A stretch of DNA of 62,344 nucleotides from Candidatus Hydrogenedentota bacterium (lineage in GTDB: Bacteria; Hydrogenedentota; Hydrogenedentia; Hydrogenedentales; JAJRTN01). Shown one piece after another: positions 7,388 to 15,621 of the stretch (positions within the stretch are counted from its first letter, which is position 1; each line of letters begins with the position of its first letter). The notes beneath the pieces are model-generated. The model made no database searches and was not told the DNA's origin. It saw only the letters and a list, made by a program, of their open reading frames with translations. Made by a program: the position numbers and the translations under genes. The stretch is taken from contig JAJRTN010000071.1 in NCBI GenBank assembly GCA_024278275.1, forward strand, positions 1 through 62,344. The letters are read 5' to 3'.

Positions 7388-8581
7388 ATGGAGAACCCCG
7401 CCGAAGCGCCCGCGACCGAAGGACGCCATGACGCCGAGGTTTCCGTCACTCCGGCCGCCGACACGCAATTAGCCGAGGTGGAGCAGCTCCTGCAGGCATT
7501 GGAGACGCAGCCGCGGGAGATTGAGCCCCCCGGGAGCCGCGAGGTTCCGCAAACGCTTTCGAATGAACCGCCCGGCTCATCGCCCGACGAAGAAGAAGAG
7601 AAGCCTGAACTTCACCATGAATTGAGGAGCCGTCCCGCCCGGCACCGCTCTCGACGGCATGGAACCCGCCGCAGACGGCGGGCCATCCGGTGGACCATTT
7701 ACGCGGTATTGTTCGTGCTCATCATCGCGGGCGGCGGTTTGGGCGGTTCCTACGGATACCGACATTTCCTGAAGCCCGTCATGGGCAAGCCGGAGGCGCT
7801 TCTTCAGGAGGCGCGGGTATTGTCCGGTAAAGGCCGGTTTGCCGACGCGGCCGACCGGTTTCTTCTCTACGCGGAACGGGTGCCCGATGGACTGGCGCGG
7901 CCCGATGCCCTCTTCAACGCCGCGTGCGCGTTGCAGCGGACGGAGGGGGCCGGCACCGCGACGGAACGGCAGGCGCGTCTGCACCGGGCGCTCGCGGTCT
8001 TCGAACAGTTCATAAAGGACTATCCTGATCACGTCAAGCGGAGGCGCGCCGAGATTTTGTCCGGCGTGGTGCTCATGGAGCTGGACGAGTATGATCGCGC
8101 CACGGAGGTGCTGCGAGACGCGCTGGCCCGGGCCGAGGACAAGCTGTCACAACTTCCCATCCTGCGAACATTGGCGCGGGTCCATGCCCAAGCGGGTCAG
8201 TACGAGCAGGCGGAATCCATGTATCTTCAGGCGGCCGTGCTGTCCCAAAACCTCACGCCCGAGGTGGATTACGACGAGTTGGGGCAACTCTTTCACGCCC
8301 TGGCCCGGATGGCGCCGAATGAAACGGAACGACAGGCGCGGCTCGAAAAGGCAGTGGAATACCTGACCCGCGCCGCGGAAACCCGCGGGATTTCCCCCGA
8401 TTACCGGGACGACCTGAAGGAACGGATTGCCATGTTGAAGGAGCCCATCGCGCCGTCGCGTGACCCTGCCGGGAAAACAACGGCGCCAGGGGCGAACGAA
8501 GCCCCCGGCATGGGTGCAGGATACGGCGGCAAAACCAATCCGGCAAAGGAAACACAACCGCCTGAAACGCCCGTGCAGTAA
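7388..8581 (+). CDS. Transmembrane TPR protein of the exopolysaccharide locus (C-terminal part after frameshift)
   Basis: This frame is open from about 7205, and the ATG at 7388 is only its first available start; the true protein begins at 6747. It has an acidic linker, an Arg-rich stop-transfer segment, and one transmembrane helix (IYAVLFVLIIAGGGLGGSYG, about residues 100-119). A periplasmic part of about 270 residues follows, built of TPR-like helix pairs (for example DALFNAACALQ, EILSGVVLMELDEYDRA, ARVHAQAGQYEQAESMYLQA). The C-terminal 50 residues are low-complexity. Between an ExeA-like ATPase and a secretin, such a protein could bridge the inner membrane to the pore in the periplasm; this is inference from architecture and position. 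Confidence 0.75.
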   Translation: MENPAEAPATEGRHDAEVSVTPAADTQLAEVEQLLQALETQPREIEPPGSREVPQTLSNEPPGSSPDEEEEKPELHHELRSRPARHRSRRHGTRRRRRAIRWTIYAVLFVLIIAGGGLGGSYGYRHFLKPVMGKPEALLQEARVLSGKGRFADAADRFLLYAERVPDGLARPDALFNAACALQRTEGAGTATERQARLHRALAVFEQFIKDYPDHVKRRRAEILSGVVLMELDEYDRATEVLRDALARAEDKLSQLPILRTLARVHAQAGQYEQAESMYLQAAVLSQNLTPEVDYDELGQLFHALARMAPNETERQARLEKAVEYLTRAAETRGISPDYRDDLKERIAMLKEPIAPSRDPAGKTTAPGANEAPGMGAGYGGKTNPAKETQPPETPVQ

Positions 8582-8644
8582 GGTGCGCAAGAACGCCTGG
8601 TGTCGAAGCGGGGCGTTTTCGCGCGGTCCGGGAGACCAAAGAAG

Positions 8645-10114
8645 ATGAAACATGGATCGTATGCGGTGTGGCGGGCCATGGCCGCGTTGCTGTTGGCCTG
8701 TCCAGCCATGGCCCAGTTGACAAAAGACGCCCCTTTTCAACCGGGGGACGTGGTATTTGTCCATGTGCAGCGTGAGCCGGAGTTATCGGTCACCACACAA
8801 ATCGACGAAAATGGAAATATCGCCATACCACGCATCGGCAACGTGACCATAAGCGGCCTGTCGGCGGGGGAAGCAGGCGCCCGCGTCGCCACGGCCCTTA
8901 CCACCTACCTGAAACACCCCCGCGTGACAGTCTCTCGAAGCATGGCGGGCTCATTTTCATCGAACACGCCCCGGGCGGACAACATGAAGACACGGGTGGT
9001 GCCACTCCAGAACTCCAACGCCGAGGTGCTTTTCAACGCCCTTAACGGCATGTCCACCCAAGGCGGAAGCATCGGTTTCGATCCCGACACCAACTCGCTT
9101 ATCATCACCGACACCGAGGCGACCTTGTCGGAAATGCTCGCGGTGGTGGATACACTGGACAGCATGCAGAGCCAGGTGACCCAGGTGCGTATCGAAGCGA
9201 AAATCGTCGAGGTCGAAAAGGGCGCGATCAAGGAAGTGGGCATACGCTGGTTTGCGCAGGGAAACGAAGCCTCGGGAGGCTATGTTCCGGGGGCCCGCCA
9301 GTCCGCCCGGGTCAATTCCGTCCGCGGTTTCAGCGACCCCACCTACAATGAGCAGTTGGATTCCGGCGATTTCCGAAACAATACCGTCGCGAGACGCCGC
9401 TTCGTGGATGAAAACAACTTCGACCGGCGTCTTCAAGTACCGATCCAGATACCGGGACCCGGCCAGTTTTTCTTCGGCTATGCCAACAGCGGCATCGATT
9501 TGGGCGCCATGATCGATGCCCTCGCCGCGGACAACAAGGCGGAAGTTCTGGCCGCGCCCTATACCGTCACGGTGAACCACAAACCGGCGCACATCGAAAT
9601 GACCGAGAAGTTTCCCTTCAGTGAATTGGGAACGGCGGGCCTGTCGAGTTTTACAACGACCCGCTTCGTTGACGTGGGGATCACCCTCGATGTGTTGCCC
9701 CATGTGCGGCGGGACCCCACCGGCGAGCGGTATATCCAGGTGGAACTGGAGCCGGAAGTTTCCACGGCCACGTCGGTCGTGAACGGCGTGCCCGTCCGGT
9801 CCGTGCGGCGCAGCAAGGGCACGCAGAATGTTCGGAGCGGACAAACGATTGTTATTGGCGGGATCATTCAGAGCGACACCCGGGACGTGGTGCAGAAGGT
9901 GCCCGGATTGGGCCGGATTCCCCTGCTCGGAAGCCTCTTCAAGCATACCGAGAAAAGCCGGGGCACACGGGAACTGATGATCTTCGTCACGCCCACGGCG
10001 CTTGATCGCCCGGAGGATATCCACTGGAACCGCATGCTGGATCTGCCCAACATCGAAGCACGCGTGGACCTTCTCAAGCCGCTCGACACCCCGGTTGAGA
10101 CCCGCAAGGAGTAG
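8645..10114 (+). CDS. Hybrid outer-membrane pore: Wza-like export domain fused to a secretin
   Basis: This 489-residue protein starts at ATG 8645 (GGGAG upstream) with a signal peptide ending PAMA-Q at about residue 23. Residues about 30-105 resemble the polysaccharide-export domain of Wza/GumB proteins (FQPGDVVFVHVQREPELSVT, NGNIAIPRIGNVTISGLSAG). A secretin N-domain follows (NAEVLFNALNGMSTQ, DPDTNSLIITD, VRIEAKIVEVEKGAIKEVGI). The C-terminal secretin barrel region runs from about 305 to 470 (VGITLDVLPHV, IVIGGIIQSDTRDVVQKVPG, IPLLGSLFK, ELMIFVTP). Normally these are two separate pore families; here the Wza entry domain feeds a secretin barrel. The operon with Wzc-like and Wzy-like genes argues for polysaccharide rather than protein export. 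Confidence 0.85.
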   Translation: MKHGSYAVWRAMAALLLACPAMAQLTKDAPFQPGDVVFVHVQREPELSVTTQIDENGNIAIPRIGNVTISGLSAGEAGARVATALTTYLKHPRVTVSRSMAGSFSSNTPRADNMKTRVVPLQNSNAEVLFNALNGMSTQGGSIGFDPDTNSLIITDTEATLSEMLAVVDTLDSMQSQVTQVRIEAKIVEVEKGAIKEVGIRWFAQGNEASGGYVPGARQSARVNSVRGFSDPTYNEQLDSGDFRNNTVARRRFVDENNFDRRLQVPIQIPGPGQFFFGYANSGIDLGAMIDALAADNKAEVLAAPYTVTVNHKPAHIEMTEKFPFSELGTAGLSSFTTTRFVDVGITLDVLPHVRRDPTGERYIQVELEPEVSTATSVVNGVPVRSVRRSKGTQNVRSGQTIVIGGIIQSDTRDVVQKVPGLGRIPLLGSLFKHTEKSRGTRELMIFVTPTALDRPEDIHWNRMLDLPNIEARVDLLKPLDTPVETRKE

Positions 10115-10121
10115 GCGCGCC

Positions 10122-12380
10122 ATGGCGCTTGAGATACCCAAAGTCGTACAGACGGAGCGGCCCCAGCCGGAGGGAAACCAGTTCCGCTTTCTCATCAACC
10201 TGGTTTTCGGCTACTGGCGGATCATCTCGCTGAGCATGATGGCGGGCGCGCTGATTTTCTGCCTCATCGCGTTTTACCTCAAGCGGGCGCCGGAACGCAC
10301 CTGGACCACCTACGCGGACCTGGAAGTGCGGCAGACGCCATGGGACAGCGAAATCCTGCGCAATCTCCGGGAGGTGCGCGTGCTTCCCGCTTCCGCCGAG
10401 GAATTGGTGCGGGCCGAAAACGAGGAGGCGGTCGCCCAAGACGTGGTCGAAGCGCTCATAGAACGGGACCTGGCCGAGGGCGGCCCCTACAGCATCCTGG
10501 TGACCAAGGAGGAGGTTCGCGACAAGGCGGCGGAGGTGATGGAGAAGCTCCGCATCGAGGCCGTGCCCAACTCGCCTTTCATCCGCATCACCGCCGAGGG
10601 CTGTGCCAGCGCCGCCGAAGCGGAGGATCTCGCGGAATTCGGCGCCCGCGTGTTCTTGCGCCGAAACCGGAATCTACACCTCGAAGAAGGCCGGGAGGCA
10701 CACAAGTTCATCAAGGCCCGCCTTGAGCAATTGCAGGAGCAGCTCTCCCGCGCCGAAATCGCCGAATGGAAATACAAGAAAGAGGTGGGCTTCCGCGCTT
10801 ACGGCGACGTGGGCGAGGAACTGGCCAAAATGGAACGGGACATGGCGGAAGTAAATGCCATGAAAGAAAGCCTCACCACCAAGCTGGCGGAGCTGAACGC
10901 GGAGCTGGAGACCAACCGGAAACAGTTTCCCGAGTCCCTGGGGAATGTGACCGACAATGTGGTGGACACGCTGATTGACGATCTGGATGAATTGCTCCAG
11001 GAAAAGCTTTCCATGAGCACCTACCGCACCCCCGAACACTGGGAAATGGTGGCCCTGGAAGAGCGAATCGTCGAAAAACAGCAAGCCATCCTGGAGGCCG
11101 AACAGCAGGCGGACACCGGAATACCCGGCGGCAGCGATATGTGGCGGCGGCGCAAAGCCCTGCGGGAGGAGGAAATCAAGCTGCGGGTGCAACTCACGGC
11201 CCAGGAGATTCGTGCCCAGGCGTTGCGCAGGCAGTTCGAGGACATGGTCCCCCGAATCCCGGACCTCGCCGAGAAGAAATTGCAGGCCGACAAGCTGGCG
11301 CAGGAAACGCAACGCATCCGCAAGGAGTTCGACACGCTCTTTGAACAGGAGTGGGAACTGCGCAGCATACTGGGCCGGGGCACGGGACAACTCGAACGGT
11401 ACCGTTCGGTGAAGGCCGCGGCCTTCGTCGATTTCGGCATGGTGGGCGGACGGTTCTGGGCGGCCCTTGCCATTGGCCTGGCCGCGGGCGGATTCATCTC
11501 CCTCATGCTGGTCCTCATGTGGGAGGTAAACGACACCTCGATCCGCAGCATCGAGGACGTGAACCAGTACCTGGGACTGGAGGTGCTCGGCACCATCCCC
11601 CAGATGCGCTTCGGCAAGCCCCGTTTGGGAAAACGCCGACGCGCCACCTACGTTACCACCGTGGACGAAGAACAAATCGATGCCTGCATCGTCACGCAAC
11701 ACGACCCTAAATCCCCCGTGTCCGAGGCCTACCGAACCCTGCGGACCAATTTCCAATTCGCCACCCTCAATCTGAAACCCCGCACCGTCATGGTCACCAG
11801 CGCGGTGCCCGGGGAAGGAAAATCCACCACGGCGGTGAATCTGGCGGTCACCATGGCCGACCGCGGCCTTCGGGTGCTCATTGTCGACACCGACTTGCGG
11901 CGGCCCAACGTACATCGTGTACTGCGCATGGAACGCGGCCCCGGCCTGGCCGACCTCCTGCGCGAGGGCCTCGACATCCACGCCGTGGTGCGTCCCACGC
12001 GCGTGGACAACCTCCACATGATCTCCAGTGGTCGCGTGCCGCCCAATCCCTCGGAACTGATCGGCTCGGACCGCATGGCCGAGGTCATGGAGCAACTGGG
12101 GAAGGACTTCGACCTGGTCATTTGCGACGCACCCTCGGTGCTCGTGGTGACGGACCCGGTGCTTCTGGCGACCCACGTGGACACCTGCATCATGGTGGTA
12201 ACGGCCAACTTCGCGCGCCGCGAGACCATCATGCGGGCCAACAAGCTGTTGCAGACCGCCAACGTGAACATTGCCGGCGTGGTGGTGAACGCCCTCGAAA
12301 CGACACGACGCAACTATTACTACTACTACTATTACTATGAAGACGGCGGCGCGCGAACCCGGAAATGGTATCACCTCTAA
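10122..12380 (+). CDS. Wzc-like polysaccharide co-polymerase and BY-type tyrosine kinase
   Basis: This 752-residue protein starts at ATG 10122, with AAGGAG upstream and 7 bases after the previous stop. It has an N-terminal Wzz-type part with a first transmembrane helix at about residues 30-53, a long periplasmic coiled coil (about 190-420) and a second helix near 445-470 (ALAIGLAAGGFISLMLVLMW). A cytoplasmic bacterial tyrosine kinase follows: Walker A SAVPGEGKSTT, Walker A' VDTDLRRPN and Walker B LVICDAP. The C-terminus has eight consecutive tyrosines (codons 12315-12338), the autophosphorylation tail of this family. Such kinases control chain length and export of capsule or exopolysaccharide by cycling phosphorylation. 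No cognate phosphatase is seen in the window. Confidence 0.92.
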   Translation: MALEIPKVVQTERPQPEGNQFRFLINLVFGYWRIISLSMMAGALIFCLIAFYLKRAPERTWTTYADLEVRQTPWDSEILRNLREVRVLPASAEELVRAENEEAVAQDVVEALIERDLAEGGPYSILVTKEEVRDKAAEVMEKLRIEAVPNSPFIRITAEGCASAAEAEDLAEFGARVFLRRNRNLHLEEGREAHKFIKARLEQLQEQLSRAEIAEWKYKKEVGFRAYGDVGEELAKMERDMAEVNAMKESLTTKLAELNAELETNRKQFPESLGNVTDNVVDTLIDDLDELLQEKLSMSTYRTPEHWEMVALEERIVEKQQAILEAEQQADTGIPGGSDMWRRRKALREEEIKLRVQLTAQEIRAQALRRQFEDMVPRIPDLAEKKLQADKLAQETQRIRKEFDTLFEQEWELRSILGRGTGQLERYRSVKAAAFVDFGMVGGRFWAALAIGLAAGGFISLMLVLMWEVNDTSIRSIEDVNQYLGLEVLGTIPQMRFGKPRLGKRRRATYVTTVDEEQIDACIVTQHDPKSPVSEAYRTLRTNFQFATLNLKPRTVMVTSAVPGEGKSTTAVNLAVTMADRGLRVLIVDTDLRRPNVHRVLRMERGPGLADLLREGLDIHAVVRPTRVDNLHMISSGRVPPNPSELIGSDRMAEVMEQLGKDFDLVICDAPSVLVVTDPVLLATHVDTCIMVVTANFARRETIMRANKLLQTANVNIAGVVVNALETTRRNYYYYYYYYEDGGARTRKWYHL
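12315..12338 (+). repeat. Run of eight Tyr codons (TAT/TAC) in the kinase tail
   Basis: Eight successive TAT or TAC codons encode the tyrosine cluster. Mixed codon use shows that the amino-acid run is selected rather than produced by simple triplet slippage. The run is followed by an acidic pair (ED) and a short basic end (RTRKWYHL). Confidence 0.9.
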
Positions 12381-12414
12381 TGGCGGCGTGATGCCGGGAG
12401 TGAAACGAGGCTAA

Positions 12415-13905
12415 GTGGCCCTATTCCGTTCAGAGCGGGGCATCGGTCGAGGCGAGGTCGCCGAAAGTCGTTTGGAGGCGCCCCTGTTCGCCGGCTTCAT
12501 GCTGGTCTGCGGCATGATCCTGGCCGCCCAGCATTTCTACCTGGGCAACCAGAGTATCACCTTTGCCCTGGCGGTCAGCCTGCTCGTCTTCGGCGCCACC
12601 GTGGTACGCGTCGAGTATGGCCTCTACGTGCTCATCATAGCCATGCTCCTTTCCCCCGAAATCGATGCGGGAACCGCCATTTCGGGCGAGCGAAACCTCA
12701 ACATCCGCTACGACGACGTACTTATTATCGTCATCTTCCTGGGCGTCATGGTGAAACTCTCTTTCGAAGGCCGTCTTTCCCTGTGGCAACCCAGCCCGAT
12801 CAACGCCGGCATTGCCACCTACTATGCCCTGTGCGTTCTGTCCACCCTCTTGGCCTGTCAGCGGGGCCTGGGCGCCTGGGACGGCCGGTCGGCCTGCTTC
12901 ATCATGCTGAAGATGCTTGAGTTCTACCTGCTCTTTTTCCTCGTCGGTCACGCCACGCGCGACCTCCGGGACGTGAAAAAAATCCTGGTCCTGCTCTTCG
13001 GCGTGGCCCTCGTCGTCAGCCTCTACGGCATATACAGCATCGGCGCCACGCCCCGCGTGAGCGCGCCTTTCGAGAAGGGAGGCACCGAGCCCAACACGCT
13101 GGGCGGCTACCTGGTTATCATCATCTGTCTGTGCGTGGCCCTTTGGACCCAGGCGCCCCGGCTTTGGAGAAAACTTCTTCTCCTCGCCATTGGCGGCATC
13201 ACTTTCGTGCCTTTTCTCTACACCTTGTCCCGGGCCTCCTACCTGGCCCTCGCCGTGGGTATCGCAACCATTGCCGTGATCAGCCGTAACCTGATCATTG
13301 CCGCGGTCATGGTATTGGTGCTGGCCTTCTCTCCCATTCTGATGCCCAAGGAGGTCAAGGAACGCGTGGCATACACCATTCAGCACCAGAGCGGCTACGA
13401 GGTGGCGAACACGGGTATCTCCGTGGACAAATCGACGGCGGAACGTTTCCAGGTTTGGCGCAAGGTGAAATACATTCTCGGCCGGGGTCCCGTTCTCGCC
13501 GCGCTGGGCGGCGGCGTGTCGTGGGAGTCCGTGCTGGACAGCCAGTATGCACGGGTTATTCTCGAAACAGGCCTGTTGGGACTGGCCGCGTTCTTGTTCC
13601 TCCAATTCACTGTTCTGCGCACCACGCGAAACGCCTACCGTTGGACGGAGGACTGGCTGAGCCGCGGCATCGCCATGGGCACCTTCGCCGCAACCCTGGC
13701 CCTGATGGTCCACTCCGTGGGCACCATCTCCTTCCTCATCGTCCGGATCATGGAGCCTTACTGGTTGCTTGTGGCCCTGTGCGTCAATATCCGTAACATG
13801 GCCCTGGCACACCACTGGGCACGCGCACGCGCCGAAAACGCCCGCGGGGAAAGCGAAACGCCGGCACCCCGACCGCCATTCCCACAAACGGATGTGTCGA
13901 TTTAG
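12415..13905 (+). CDS. O-antigen polymerase/ligase-like membrane protein (Wzy/WaaL family)
   Basis: This 496-residue inner-membrane protein starts at GTG 12415 and is built of about ten to twelve hydrophobic helices. It has the long periplasmic loop typical of O-antigen polymerases and ligases (about residues 300-385). The Wzy_C-type segment FLYTLSRASYLALAVGI precedes the loop, and LGRGPVLAALGGGVSWESVL lies within it. It would join or polymerise undecaprenyl-linked repeat units at the periplasmic face. It is the last gene of the operon after the Wzc-like kinase; its TAG stop directly touches a palindromic repeat at 13906, and no T-rich terminator follows. Glycosyltransferase and flippase genes for this pathway are not in the operon. 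Confidence 0.85.
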   Translation: MALFRSERGIGRGEVAESRLEAPLFAGFMLVCGMILAAQHFYLGNQSITFALAVSLLVFGATVVRVEYGLYVLIIAMLLSPEIDAGTAISGERNLNIRYDDVLIIVIFLGVMVKLSFEGRLSLWQPSPINAGIATYYALCVLSTLLACQRGLGAWDGRSACFIMLKMLEFYLLFFLVGHATRDLRDVKKILVLLFGVALVVSLYGIYSIGATPRVSAPFEKGGTEPNTLGGYLVIIICLCVALWTQAPRLWRKLLLLAIGGITFVPFLYTLSRASYLALAVGIATIAVISRNLIIAAVMVLVLAFSPILMPKEVKERVAYTIQHQSGYEVANTGISVDKSTAERFQVWRKVKYILGRGPVLAALGGGVSWESVLDSQYARVILETGLLGLAAFLFLQFTVLRTTRNAYRWTEDWLSRGIAMGTFAATLALMVHSVGTISFLIVRIMEPYWLLVALCVNIRNMALAHHWARARAENARGESETPAPRPPFPQTDVSI

Positions 13906-13990
13906 GGTGGGCCTTGGCCCACCATGGCCCCTTTTCCAAGGGAGACGGTTTCGTCGTCAAGGTTTCCGTCTTGGTGGGCCAAGGCCCACC
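13906..13990. repeat. Complete mosaic repeat: two inverted palindromes with spacer
   Basis: GGTGGGCCTTGGCCCACC (13906-13923) and its inverse GGTGGGCCAAGGCCCACC (13973-13990) flank a 49-base spacer related to 3215-3262. The pair could fold into a long stem. The layout resembles bacterial interspersed mosaic elements. Other copies or fragments lie at 3197, 5330, 39002-39081 and 42230. Confidence 0.85.
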
Positions 13991-14001
13991 CGCACTACCC
14001 C

Positions 14002-14090
14002 CACACCCTGCGTGGGAACGGGAGAATCGGCGTTCATTTGCGCCATCTGCGGATACACTATCATGGAGTCCCGCGTTCCCGGGGATGACG
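14002..14090. repeat. Inverted copy of the 5228-5316 repeat
   Basis: Read on the minus strand, this segment matches 5228-5316 through the shared core GATGGCGCA, GAACGCCGATTCTCCCGTTC and CCACGCAGG. It sits 11 bases after a palindrome, mirroring the layout at 5.2-5.35 kb. The remaining bases to 14217 show no gene. Confidence 0.8.
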
Positions 14091-14217
14091 GTTTGGGGAA
14101 CACTAGCGGTCGGTCCCTGTCTTGATGCAGCATTGCGGGTTACAGAACGGGGCACGGCCACTCCCGGCGGGACATAAGCCTGCGAGGCGTGCCGGCCGGC
14201 CCTCGTAAACGGTTCCG

Positions 14218-15330
14218 TCAGGCGCAAGCCCGAATATGATCCCGAATGGCGGCAATCACCTCGTCCTGTTGAGCCGTGGTCAGCTCGGGATAAACCGGCA
14301 GGGCCAGGACTTCACCACACGCACGGTCGGCCTCGGGGCAAGCGGCATGGCGGCAATCGAGGTGGGCGAAGCACTTCTGCCGGTGCAGGGGCTTCGGGTA
14401 AAAGACCCCGCACCCAATACCCCGGGACTGAAGAAGCGTCAGCGCTTCATCACGGCGCGGCAGACGAATGACATACTGATGCCACACGGGATCGCCAAAG
14501 TCCGCGACCGTGGGCAAAACAACACCGGGCAGACCGCCAAGTTGTTCATCGTAGTACGTGCGAACCTCGCCCCGCCGCGCGTTCCAACCGTCGAGGTAAG
14601 GCAGTTTCACGCGCAGCACGGCCGCCTGCAGGGCGTGAAGGTGACTGTTCACGCCCACCTCGTCATGATGGTATTGCGTGACGGATCCGTGGCAGCGGAG
14701 GACGCGGGCGGTTTGGGCCAGTTGTGCGTCGTTGGTGATGATCATGCCCCCTTCACCCGCCGCGCCAAGATTTTTCGTGGGGTAGAAACTGAGCGCACCC
14801 GCCATGCCCAGGGTGCAGGCGCTACGGCCCTTGTATTTCGCGCCAACGGCTTGGGCGGCATCCTCGACCACGACAACGCCGTGTTTGCGGCCGACTTCCA
14901 GAATGGGATCCATGTCCACGCATTGGCCGAAAACATGCACCGGGAGGATGGCCCGTGTTTTCCCGGTGATCGCGCGCTCCACCAGGCCTGTATCAAGGTT
15001 GAACGTATCCGGTTCGATATCGACGAAAACGGGCACCGCGCCCACGTTTACAATCGCACCGGCGGTGGCGAAGAAGGTGAAAGGCGTGGTGATCACCTCG
15101 TCACCCGGCTGCACCCCCACGGCGCGCAGCATGATCAGGAGGGCGTCCGTCCCCGAGGCCATGGCAATACCGTGATCCGCGCCCAAGTAGGCCGCCATGG
15201 CGGCTTCAAATCCCTCCACCACCGGGCCGCCCCGAAATTGCTGGGCGTTAAAGATCTCCGCCACGGCGGCATCCACTTCATCTTTAATTTTTGCGTACTG
15301 GGCCTTCAGGTCCAGCATGGGTACGGCCAT
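14218..15330 (-). CDS. DegT/DnrJ/EryC1 family PLP-dependent sugar aminotransferase
   Basis: This 370-residue fold-type I aminotransferase makes amino sugars for surface polysaccharides from keto-sugar nucleotides. The PLP lysine lies in SFYPTKNLGAAGEGG and the cofactor-stacking segment is VVEDAAQAVGAKYKG. SGTDALLIMLRAVG and GDEVITTPFTFFATA are standard family motifs. ATG 15330 is preferred, with AAGGAAGG upstream, over a GTG three codons earlier. The length and opening (MLDLKAQYAKIKDEV) fit the WbpE/WlbC-like branch, but the exact substrate cannot be read. It converges on the exopolysaccharide operon and may supply a sugar for it. Confidence 0.9.
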   Translation of the reverse strand: MAVPMLDLKAQYAKIKDEVDAAVAEIFNAQQFRGGPVVEGFEAAMAAYLGADHGIAMASGTDALLIMLRAVGVQPGDEVITTPFTFFATAGAIVNVGAVPVFVDIEPDTFNLDTGLVERAITGKTRAILPVHVFGQCVDMDPILEVGRKHGVVVVEDAAQAVGAKYKGRSACTLGMAGALSFYPTKNLGAAGEGGMIITNDAQLAQTARVLRCHGSVTQYHHDEVGVNSHLHALQAAVLRVKLPYLDGWNARRGEVRTYYDEQLGGLPGVVLPTVADFGDPVWHQYVIRLPRRDEALTLLQSRGIGCGVFYPKPLHRQKCFAHLDCRHAACPEADRACGEVLALPVYPELTTAQQDEVIAAIRDHIRACA

Positions 15331-15388
15331 GGTCAGCACAATCCTTCCTTATGGCGGATTCCGGCGCGGAACAACGTGGTCGGGCTCC

Positions 15389-15532
15389 CTAGAACCGATG
15401 CAGCTCCCACGAGAAATCCAGGCCGAAAAAGGCGAAGAATCCTTCGAGAGGTCGAAGGATAAACGCCCAGATGATGTTGAGAAACAGGCAATCCAACGTA
15501 CCCGGACGGTCACAGACAACATAGTCGTTCAT
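15389..15532 (-). CDS. Small protein of 47 residues, hydrophobic, unknown function
   Basis: This reading frame starts at ATG 15532, with a perfect AGGAGG nine bases upstream, and ends at TAG 15391-15389. The protein is MNDYVVCDRPGTLDCL followed by a largely hydrophobic middle (FLNIIWAFILRP and EGFFAFFGLDFSW) and ends in ELHRF. It has two Cys (7 and 15) and many aromatics. It could be a small membrane-associated peptide. It lies between the PfkB kinase and the aminotransferase in the same direction. I recognise no family; the ribosome site is the main support. Confidence 0.55.
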   Translation of the reverse strand: MNDYVVCDRPGTLDCLFLNIIWAFILRPLEGFFAFFGLDFSWELHRF

Positions 15533-15621
15533 ACCAACCTACCTCCTGTTTCGGCGTTCAACACGCAAGCACCGTCTACCGCCTAAGCCTAGCGCGAAAC
15601 CGTGCCCAGTGCAAATGGCCT

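Noticed and set aside
12430-13887. A 485-codon minus-strand frame
   Set aside because: It is antisense to the O-antigen polymerase-like gene, which has clear transmembrane periodicity.
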